Source of the DNA: an uncultured euryarchaeote
Lineage (GTDB): Archaea; Thermoplasmatota; Poseidoniia; Poseidoniales; Poseidoniaceae
Reading direction: 5' to 3'
DNA: 8,106 nt
Assembly (NCBI GenBank): GCA_937892665.1
Contig: CALBJF010000397.1
Coordinates: forward strand, 1 to 8,106
Position numbers and translations under genes: made by a program
Shown here: positions 1 through 4,844 of the stretch, in pieces
How the letters are laid out: each line of letters opens with the position of its first letter
Position numbering within the stretch: position 1 is the first letter of the stretch
The notes under the pieces: model-generated
Databases searched by the model: none
Seen by the model: only the letters and a program-made list of their open reading frames with translations
Told to the model about the DNA's origin: nothing

Positions 1-1
1 A

Positions 2-961
2 CATGCCAGTCTGCTCAAAGCATTGGAGTCAGATGAACCAAGCATTCGAATTGCAGCTCTTGAAGTTCTCCCAATTGTTGGTGAGCAACGTTCTGATGAA
101 TTGTTTGATTGGCTTTCAGTTCTTCTTGATGATGATGACGATACTGTGCGTAAAGCAGCGAGTCAATGCCTCGAAGATTCAGCACCGACCTTTCCATCTG
201 GAATTGATAGTTCTCTAGCGCAGGAACTTCGCTCACCTCTCCAGGTTCGAAGCGATCCTGCATGGAGGGGTCTAAGAGGACTGACTGAAACCTGGCCTGA
301 AGTCGCATGTGATCACATAGACGAGTTGCTTCTTGTCGATGATGTCCAACTTCGAAGAAGAGCCTCCAAGTTGTTGCGAAATATTGTACAGAGAGCAGGA
401 GCCATGGGTTGGGATTTGATCTCTTGGGCCCTTAACGATGCAGATCCTGATGTTCGCAGAAATGCTTCAAGGACTCTTGCATCCTTGTCGAAAAAGGAAC
501 CTCGTATCGCTATTATGCTCACTGAACGAGCAATTCTTGACGCTGATGCGAAAGTACGTAACAATGCGCTGAAAGCCATTCGTTCAATGGATACGGATGA
601 TTCACGTGCCCGAACACTGATCATGAATGGTACTCGGCACACGAACATCGAAGTTCGCCGTTCCTGTATTGAGATGCTTCCAATGCTCTTGGTTGAGGAT
701 AAGTTGCGACTTATTGCTACTGAGTTGCTTCAAACTGAAACGGATGATGAACTTAAGAAGATGCTCAATGAATACACCTTTGATGCTTCTATCGAAGGTA
801 CAGAGGCTCAGAAGAATACTTTCCTTGCTCCTGCATTGCCTGTTCCTGCCCTGGAACGAGAAGTTGCTCAGGCTCAAGGACAAGCCGTTGGCTTGGAATC
901 TGCGCCCTTAGATCTCCCTCCTCAACTCGAATCAAAGGAAGATTTGTCCCAAGACCCTTAA
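2..961 (+). CDS. HEAT-repeat protein, 5'-truncated by window edge
   Basis: The reading frame is open from the first bases to TAA at 959-961, so the gene begins upstream. The TTG at 23 is very unlikely to be the true start because it lies inside a repeat. The protein is an alpha-helical solenoid: the signature D-x-(V/I/L)-R-x-x-A-x-x-x-L recurs with its V/I/L-R pair at nt 44, 146, 350, 452, 554 and 653. That is a 34-residue period, with one degenerate copy (S-D-P-A-W-R) around nt 250-275. HEAT/PBS-type solenoids act as protein-protein or protein-nucleic-acid scaffolds, and no catalytic residue is visible. An acidic run of five Asp lies at nt 128-142. The last ~60 residues (from about nt 780) lose the repeat pattern and become rich in Pro, Glu, Gln and Leu, probably a disordered tail. 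No signal peptide can be assessed. The specific partner is unknown. Confidence 0.88.
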   Translation, partial: HASLLKALESDEPSIRIAALEVLPIVGEQRSDELFDWLSVLLDDDDDTVRKAASQCLEDSAPTFPSGIDSSLAQELRSPLQVRSDPAWRGLRGLTETWPEVACDHIDELLLVDDVQLRRRASKLLRNIVQRAGAMGWDLISWALNDADPDVRRNASRTLASLSKKEPRIAIMLTERAILDADAKVRNNALKAIRSMDTDDSRARTLIMNGTRHTNIEVRRSCIEMLPMLLVEDKLRLIATELLQTETDDELKKMLNEYTFDASIEGTEAQKNTFLAPALPVPALEREVAQAQGQAVGLESAPLDLPPQLESKEDLSQDP

Positions 962-1000
962 CGACATGGTTATGAGGGGGTGTTGAGTCGGTTGGCCATC

Positions 1001-1005
1001 GAGGT
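1001..1005 (+). promoter_or_regulatory. Shine-Dalgarno site GAGGT of the 67-aa gene
   Basis: GAGGT lies 6 nt before ATG 1012 and is complementary to the usual 16S rRNA 3' end. It decides the start and supports the reality of this short gene. Confidence 0.6.
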
Positions 1006-1011
1006 CATCAC

Positions 1012-1215
1012 ATGATGGACGACAAAGAATTACAATTCGACAGACTTTGGGAAGGAATCACGCCAAAAGGAGTGAACCGTACTAAGGCTCTTAAATTTCG
1101 ACAATACATCCTAGAGCACGTTCGACAAATGAGTCGACCGCTCAACCGTGACAACGCTAAGAAATACTGGTTGGGTATTCTCCAGGCAGAAAAGAAAGAG
1201 CGCGAGAACTATTGA
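1012..1215 (+). CDS. Small basic hypothetical protein, 67 aa
   Basis: I do not recognise this family. The start at ATG 1012 (a second ATG follows at 1015) is preceded by GAGGT at 1001-1005 with a 6-nt spacer, a good Shine-Dalgarno sequence and the main reason to accept so short a gene. The protein begins acidic (MMDDKEL), then becomes strongly basic with many Lys/Arg. It is probably helical, with aromatic positions at W13, F29, Y32, W53 and Y67, and no Cys, signal peptide or membrane segment. It sits between the HEAT-repeat gene (50-nt gap) and a DEAD-box helicase (60-nt gap) on the same strand, so co-transcription is plausible. A small nucleic-acid-binding or helicase-accessory role would fit the charge and the neighbour, but that is only inference. 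Confidence 0.7.
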   Translation: MMDDKELQFDRLWEGITPKGVNRTKALKFRQYILEHVRQMSRPLNRDNAKKYWLGILQAEKKERENY

Positions 1216-1225
1216 AGTGTAGTGG

Positions 1226-1271
1226 AGGCCACTTCCGTTTCAGTGGCCTGAACCGAATGAAACGGAAGGAG
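1226..1271 (+). promoter_or_regulatory. Structured leader of the DEAD-box gene: alternative hairpins or pseudoknot over the ribosome binding site
   Basis: Two perfect inverted repeats overlap here. Stem A pairs 1226-1233 (AGGCCACT) with 1242-1249 (AGTGGCCT), 8 bp closing an 8-nt loop. Stem B pairs 1232-1242 (CTTCCGTTTCA) with 1258-1268 (TGAAACGGAAG), 11 bp closing a 15-nt loop. The loop of A is the left arm of B, so the two stems either exclude each other or combine into an H-type pseudoknot (loop 1234-1241 with 1259-1266). The right arm of B covers the first part of the Shine-Dalgarno tract GGAAGGAG (1264-1271), 4 nt before ATG 1276. Pairing is seen directly; control of translation is inference. 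Confidence 0.5.
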
Positions 1272-1275
1272 CAAC

Positions 1276-2694
1276 ATGTTTACCAAAACGAGATTCGATT
1301 CACTCGAACTACCTGAACATCTTATGGATGCAATTACTGCAATGGGATGGGAATGCCTTACTGAAGTTCAGAGAGACACAATTCCATTGGCCAGAAGTGG
1401 CCGAGACGTCATCGGTCAAGCACGAACCGGTTCAGGAAAGACTGCAGCATTTGGTTTGCCAATCTTGGAATCATGTGAGGCAAGCGGCACACTCCAATCA
1501 CTCCTCTTAGCGCCAACCCGTGAACTAGCACAACAAGTAGCGGAAGAAATGAACCAACTTCAAGGCAATTCTGGTTTGAAGATTATGACAGTGTACGGTG
1601 GTACTGATCTTGAAAAGCAAGCACGTGGACTCGATGACGGTGTTGACATCATCGTTGGAACTCCTGGACGTGTTATGGACATGAGCCAACGAGGCCACAT
1701 CGATCTTTCAATGGTTCAGATGTTTTGTCTCGATGAAGCAGACCGCATGCTCGATATGGGATTCCTTCCTGACATCATGTGGATTCTTGAACGAACAACC
1801 TCTCGAAAGCAAACATTGCTTTTCTCAGCAACATTCCCACAAGAGATTCTGGATGCTGCAAACGAGTTCATGAACACACCAGAATTCGTAATGACCAATC
1901 AAGAAGAGTTGGATGTACCTCCTATCGATTTGTTCAACATCTCTATTGGTCGTACCAACAAACTATGGGCACTTGGTCGTTTACTTGTTCGTATGGGCGA
2001 AGATGACCAGAGCATCGTCTTTTGTAACACAAAGCGTATGGTTGACTTAGCTGTTCAACGCTTGAAGAAGCATCGATTTGATGTTGCAAGTCTTCATGGT
2101 GATTTGAATCAAAATCAAAGAGAGCGCATTATCGATTCTTTCCGTAAAGGTGAGATAAAGACGGTTATCGCTACAGATGTAGCAGCTCGTGGTATTGACA
2201 TTGATGGAATTACCCTTGTTGTCAATTATGACGTGCCATCTGATATTGATTCATTCATTCATCGTATTGGACGAACTGGTCGAATTGGCCGTCATGGAGA
2301 AGCATGGAGTCTTGTCTCAAAGGATGATGCTCCTCAGATGAACAAAATCATTGCAACCTATAATTTGCATATCCTCGATTCAGAAGCACCTGAACTTCCT
2401 GATGGTGTCGATAGAGATCCAGTCAAGAAGCAAGAGGATTACGGTGAAACGGCAGATGTGTACGGATTTGTTTCGATTAAGATTCATTCAACTCGTGAAG
2501 AACTTGGTTCACCTCGAACCATAGCTACTTGGTTTGAACAACATATTCGTTGTGATTCTCTTGCTATCGGTGATGTGAGTTATGGAGATGATTCGACGGT
2601 CGTTTCTATTCACACCAGCAAACTTGGATTAGCCATGAAAGCGCTTAACGTTCATCCGATGGGTGACGCAATCGTTCAAGCGTCTGTTCTCTAA
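1276..2694 (+). CDS. DEAD-box ATP-dependent RNA helicase (DeaD/DbpA-like)
   Basis: This is a superfamily 2 RNA helicase that uses ATP to unwind or remodel short RNA duplexes, in ribosome assembly or mRNA turnover. All core motifs are present. They are the Q motif around residues 25-37 (ending T-E-V-Q-R), motif I ARTGSGKT (49-56), Ia PTREL (80-84), Ib TPGR (129-132), II DEAD (153-156), III SAT (184-186), IV (I-V-F-C-N, 247-251), V (ATDVAARGID, 299-308) and VI HRIGRTGR (329-336). After a linker (~365-393), residues ~394-472 form a compact alpha/beta region that resembles the small RRM-like RNA-binding domain of DbpA/CsdA proteins; that assignment is less certain. At 472 aa the protein is complete. 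ATG 1276 is preceded by GGAAGGAG with a 4-nt spacer, inside an unusually structured leader. TAA 2692-2694 abuts the stop of the convergent exosortase gene. I cannot tell DeaD, DbpA and RhlE orthology apart, so no symbol is given. Confidence 0.95.
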   Translation: MFTKTRFDSLELPEHLMDAITAMGWECLTEVQRDTIPLARSGRDVIGQARTGSGKTAAFGLPILESCEASGTLQSLLLAPTRELAQQVAEEMNQLQGNSGLKIMTVYGGTDLEKQARGLDDGVDIIVGTPGRVMDMSQRGHIDLSMVQMFCLDEADRMLDMGFLPDIMWILERTTSRKQTLLFSATFPQEILDAANEFMNTPEFVMTNQEELDVPPIDLFNISIGRTNKLWALGRLLVRMGEDDQSIVFCNTKRMVDLAVQRLKKHRFDVASLHGDLNQNQRERIIDSFRKGEIKTVIATDVAARGIDIDGITLVVNYDVPSDIDSFIHRIGRTGRIGRHGEAWSLVSKDDAPQMNKIIATYNLHILDSEAPELPDGVDRDPVKKQEDYGETADVYGFVSIKIHSTREELGSPRTIATWFEQHIRCDSLAIGDVSYGDDSTVVSIHTSKLGLAMKALNVHPMGDAIVQASVL

Positions 2695-3753
2695 TCATTC
2701 TTCTTCTGAAGAACTAGAACGACTTCTCCATGAACCTTTTGGCTTTTCTTTAGATTTGCTTTCACCTGTTTGAGTAGGTTCTTTCACAGCCTTTGTTGGA
2801 CGTTCCGGCCATTCTCCTGATTCATCTTTGCGTTCGATTTCATAGATTCCAGCAGTTCCAAGGACTAATCCGAGAACAGCAAAGGACCAAGCTCCCTGTA
2901 TTGCATTATCCCAGTCTGCTTGAGCAATCGTACAATCAGCTGTGGTTAAGTCGCTAAACTGGCAATAATTGATTACTTCTTTTGCACCGGTTGCATCAGC
3001 GTTGGCATTGACCCACATCCATGCGATGAGGAAAAACGTAACCATTGTAACGAGCAAACCATAGTGAAGTCTCGACCAGCGTCTCCTGAAAATAATTCTC
3101 CATTGTTCCTTCTTTTCTTGTGACGCCTTGAGCGTGCGTGAACTTGCCCCAATGTATCTAAACCATACAAGCCACATGAGTAAGAGAACAATCAGGAAGC
3201 CCCACTTGTAGACAAAATTGTGGAACTCCCACATATTGTTCAAGCAATCTGCTTGATTTGGATTATCGAGGCAACCTTCAACAGCAATTGGATAGAAGGC
3301 TACCAGACGAACGATATTGAGGACATATACAAGAGCGCACATAACGCCTACTGCCTTGAACCGTTGTCGTTGTGAAACACCGTCTGTCATCAATACGAGC
3401 GTTGAAACGAAGATCATCTCATGAATTCCTGCGCATTCATCTGAAACGTAGAGACCTACTGAATCGAATTGACCAGGGAATGATTCGTGATAGAAATCAA
3501 TTCGCGTCATCCAACCGCTATGACTGCTCAGAGTGGAGGCAGCTTCGCCAAACATCAACTGAGTTACTTCGTTCCAGATATAGGCTTCTGTAACCTGAAT
3601 AAACGCAAGTGTATCCGAGGGTTGGGTAATGAACCAATACAGTGCCTCAACTACAAGTAAAGCCAGTGGAATCTTCCCATATTGAAGACCAAGTTGCCCA
3701 ACTTCGGACCAACTCATGTCATCGTTATCTTTCGTCGAGGCGGAAGCAGCCAT
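2695..3753 (-). CDS. Exosortase/archaeosortase-family membrane protein
   Basis: This is a multi-pass membrane protein of 352 aa. Hydrophobic segments lie at about residues 28-44, 111-124, 134-156, 183-200, 230-250 and 287-304. The family is recognised by three spaced catalytic-type elements. These are Cys107 in D-E-C-A-G-I-H-E, Arg149 in N-I-V-R-L, and His178 in E-F-H-N-F-V-Y, matching the Cys-Arg-His set of exosortases (archaeosortase A uses a second Arg in place of His). Such enzymes are thought to cut or transfer secreted proteins at a C-terminal tripartite signal on the outer membrane face. Variant points: the Arg that often follows the Cys motif (C-x-G-hydrophobic-R) is His111 here. Two predicted outer loops carry Cys pairs (161/170 and 264/274). 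A charged, Ser/Lys/Glu-rich tail of ~45 residues follows the last segment. No Shine-Dalgarno precedes ATG 3753, and an AT-rich CATATTC lies ~30 nt upstream, suggesting a leaderless mRNA. Confidence 0.82.
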   Translation of the reverse strand: MAASASTKDNDDMSWSEVGQLGLQYGKIPLALLVVEALYWFITQPSDTLAFIQVTEAYIWNEVTQLMFGEAASTLSSHSGWMTRIDFYHESFPGQFDSVGLYVSDECAGIHEMIFVSTLVLMTDGVSQRQRFKAVGVMCALVYVLNIVRLVAFYPIAVEGCLDNPNQADCLNNMWEFHNFVYKWGFLIVLLLMWLVWFRYIGASSRTLKASQEKKEQWRIIFRRRWSRLHYGLLVTMVTFFLIAWMWVNANADATGAKEVINYCQFSDLTTADCTIAQADWDNAIQGAWSFAVLGLVLGTAGIYEIERKDESGEWPERPTKAVKEPTQTGESKSKEKPKGSWRSRSSSSEEE

Positions 3754-3847
3754 CGGTTAGTGGTTAGGGCCGCTCCACTTGAATATGTTGTGTGGCGAGA
3801 AAATTCTCCTTAGGATGTGTTGAAAAGGTGAATCGTTTGCCTTTGGT
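3754..3847. promoter_or_regulatory. Divergent promoter region between exosortase homologue and tusA-like gene
   Basis: These 94 nt separate two divergent genes. Minus strand: CATATTC (3787-3781) lies about 30 nt before ATG 3753 and is a candidate TATA-like box. Plus strand: TTGAAAA (3820-3826) begins 28 nt before ATG 3848. Between them is a short inverted repeat GAGAA-AA-TTCTC at 3797-3808, which could be an operator or chance. No good Shine-Dalgarno precedes either start. Confidence 0.45.
3820..3826 (+). promoter_or_regulatory. TATA-like box TTGAAAA of the tusA-ribA pair
   Basis: TTGAAAA begins 28 nt before ATG 3848, where an archaeal TATA box would sit if the transcript starts at or near the start codon. 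The same TTGAAA core precedes the tRNA-His gene and the large surface-protein gene in this window. Confidence 0.4.
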
Positions 3848-4102
3848 ATGGATGAGCCAAGTAAGGAGGCCACACATCGTCTTGATGTGCTTGGTTTCTT
3901 TTGTCCCGTTCCAGTTGCTGAAGCGAAGCAAGCACTCTCTTCGATGGCTGAAGGTTCTGTTCTTGAAGTCCTTGCAAGCGACCCTGAGACACTCCATGAT
4001 CTCCCTATGATGATTGAACGAACACCCCATGAGATTGTCGATATCCAACAACACCAAGGTGAATTCACATTTTTAATCGAGGTAATGAAAAATGACAATT
4101 GA
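3848..4102 (+). CDS. tusA: TusA/SirA-family sulfur carrier protein
   Basis: This small cytoplasmic protein (84 aa) has the TusA/SirA/YeeD fold. The diagnostic N-terminal motif is L-D-V-L-G-F-F-C-P-V-P, with the sulfur-accepting Cys19 in a C-P-x-P box at the start of the first helix, followed by A-E-A-K-Q-A-L. The second half has the expected G-x-V-L-E-V-x-x-x-D-P step (Asp46-Pro47) and a closing beta strand near residues 72-80. Family members carry persulfide sulfur from a cysteine desulfurase or rhodanese to acceptors for tRNA thiolation, molybdenum cofactor or sulfur-oxidation pathways; the acceptor here is unknown. The start at ATG 3848 is fixed by an in-frame TGA at 3821-3823. The stop overlaps the start of ribA by 11 nt, indicating translational coupling. 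Family membership is firm; orthology to E. coli TusA is not. Confidence 0.85.
   Translation: MDEPSKEATHRLDVLGFFCPVPVAEAKQALSSMAEGSVLEVLASDPETLHDLPMMIERTPHEIVDIQQHQGEFTFLIEVMKNDN
4079..4083 (+). promoter_or_regulatory. Shine-Dalgarno site GAGGT of ribA, inside the tusA-like gene
   Basis: GAGGT lies 8 nt before ATG 4092, within the last codons of the upstream gene. It supports this start and reinitiation or coupled translation. Confidence 0.6.
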
Positions 4103-4694
4103 TGTTCCAAGTTCTGCTAAATTGCCAACGAAGTTTGGTTTGTTTGACATCCATGTCCATCATGAAGAGAAAACCGGTCTTGACCATGTTGCCTTAATGA
4201 TGGGGTCGATGGGAGGACCAGATCCTGTTCTTCTTCGAGTTCATTCAGAATGCTTGACTGGTGACGCATTCACATCATTACGATGTGACTGCGGGCCTCA
4301 ATTAGACGCTGCTTTATCTGCAATCGCAACCAATGGATACGGCTGTTTGCTCTATTTGCGTCAAGAAGGAAGAGGCATAGGCCTTCACGCTAAGATTCAA
4401 GCCTATCACCTGCAGGACAGAGGTGCAGATACTCTCGACGCTAATTTGATGCTTGGCCATCCGGCAGATGGAAGGGATTACGGGATTGCTGCTATAATGC
4501 TCTCAGACCTTGGTATCGACTCTGTTGCCCTGCTTACGAACAATCCAGACAAAGTCAAACAACTTGAGAAACATGGGATTGAAGTGGCCAAGAAAGTACC
4601 GCTTATTGCCGGTGTTGGTGAAGAAAATTTGGATTATCTCCAAACCAAAATTCGCCGTATGGGTCATACGATTAACTCATCAGACTTAGAATAA
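4092..4694 (+). CDS. ribA: GTP cyclohydrolase II
   Basis: This enzyme converts GTP to 2,5-diamino-6-ribosylamino-4(3H)-pyrimidinone 5'-phosphate, formate and pyrophosphate, the first step of bacterial-type riboflavin synthesis. The 200 residues match the stand-alone E. coli enzyme nearly end to end, with the same numbering. Zinc ligands are Cys54, Cys65 and Cys67 in HSECLTGD...LRCDCG. Tyr105, Asp126 and Arg128 sit at the catalytic positions, and R-Q-E-G-R-G-I-G-L (90-98) and L-L-T-N-N-P (147-152) are family blocks. No RibB (DHBP synthase) domain is fused to it. Translation probably starts at ATG 4092 from GAGGT at 4079-4083, overlapping the tusA-like gene by 11 nt. TAA 4692-4694 lies one nucleotide from the 3' end of a convergent tRNA. 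Many archaea instead use GTP cyclohydrolase III/ArfA, so a bacterial-type enzyme is notable if the host is archaeal. Confidence 0.95.
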   Translation: MTIDVPSSAKLPTKFGLFDIHVHHEEKTGLDHVALMMGSMGGPDPVLLRVHSECLTGDAFTSLRCDCGPQLDAALSAIATNGYGCLLYLRQEGRGIGLHAKIQAYHLQDRGADTLDANLMLGHPADGRDYGIAAIMLSDLGIDSVALLTNNPDKVKQLEKHGIEVAKKVPLIAGVGEENLDYLQTKIRRMGHTINSSDLE

Positions 4695-4695
4695 A

Positions 4696-4771
4696 TGGGG
4701 CCGTGGCCGGGAATTGAACCCGGGCTGGCAGAACCACAATCTGCCGTGCTAACCCCTACACCACCACAGCC
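4696..4771 (-). tRNA. tRNA-His (GUG)
   Basis: The minus strand folds as a complete cloverleaf. The acceptor stem GCTGTGG (4770-4764) pairs with CCACGGC and has one U-G wobble. The D stem is GTG/CAC. The anticodon stem GCAGA/TCTGC encloses the loop TTGTGGT, giving anticodon GTG at 4737-4735. The variable loop is 4 nt and the T arm is CCGGG-TTCAATT-CCCGG. The identity is confirmed by the histidine-specific extra G-1 (4771), which faces discriminator C73 (4699). The 3' CCA is encoded (4698-4696). There is no intron. The gene is divergent from the surface-protein gene and convergent with ribA, whose stop codon is one nucleotide away, so its 3' trailer must run antisense into ribA. Confidence 0.96.
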
Positions 4772-4799
4772 ATAGAGATTTAGCCGTCAAGAGCGAGGT

Positions 4800-4806
4800 A
4801 TTTCAA
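4800..4806 (-). promoter_or_regulatory. TATA-like box TTGAAAT of tRNA-His
   Basis: On the minus strand TTGAAAT (followed by ACC) begins 35 nt before G-1 of the tRNA. If transcription starts about 28 nt downstream of the box, as the other copies suggest, the tRNA would have a leader of 6-7 nt, a normal length. Confidence 0.4.
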
Positions 4807-4837
4807 CAATCCTACGGACAATCGAGAAACCCGTTCA

Positions 4838-4844
4838 TTGAAAT
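4838..4844 (+). promoter_or_regulatory. TATA-like box TTGAAAT before the surface-protein gene
   Basis: TTGAAAT begins 29 nt before ATG 4867 but overlaps ATG 4843. If it is the promoter box, the true start is ATG 4867 on a leaderless mRNA rather than ATG 4843. Confidence 0.38.

Noticed and set aside
128..142. GAT/GAC run as a microsatellite or slippage site
   Set aside because: Only five codons with mixed third bases. It encodes an acidic loop at the start of a HEAT unit, and there is no sign of a frameshift.
15..308. Minus-strand open frame opposite the HEAT-repeat gene
   Set aside because: It is a shadow of a repeat-coding sequence. The plus-strand frame has regular HEAT periodicity.
1226..1249. 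The 8-bp hairpin as an intrinsic terminator of the 67-aa gene
   Set aside because: No T-run follows, and it overlaps a second stem that reaches the helicase ribosome binding site, so a leader role fits better.
3757..4110. Long minus-strand open frames opposite the tusA-like gene
   Set aside because: They lie antisense to a gene with a clear family motif, show no recognisable domain and have no plausible start context.
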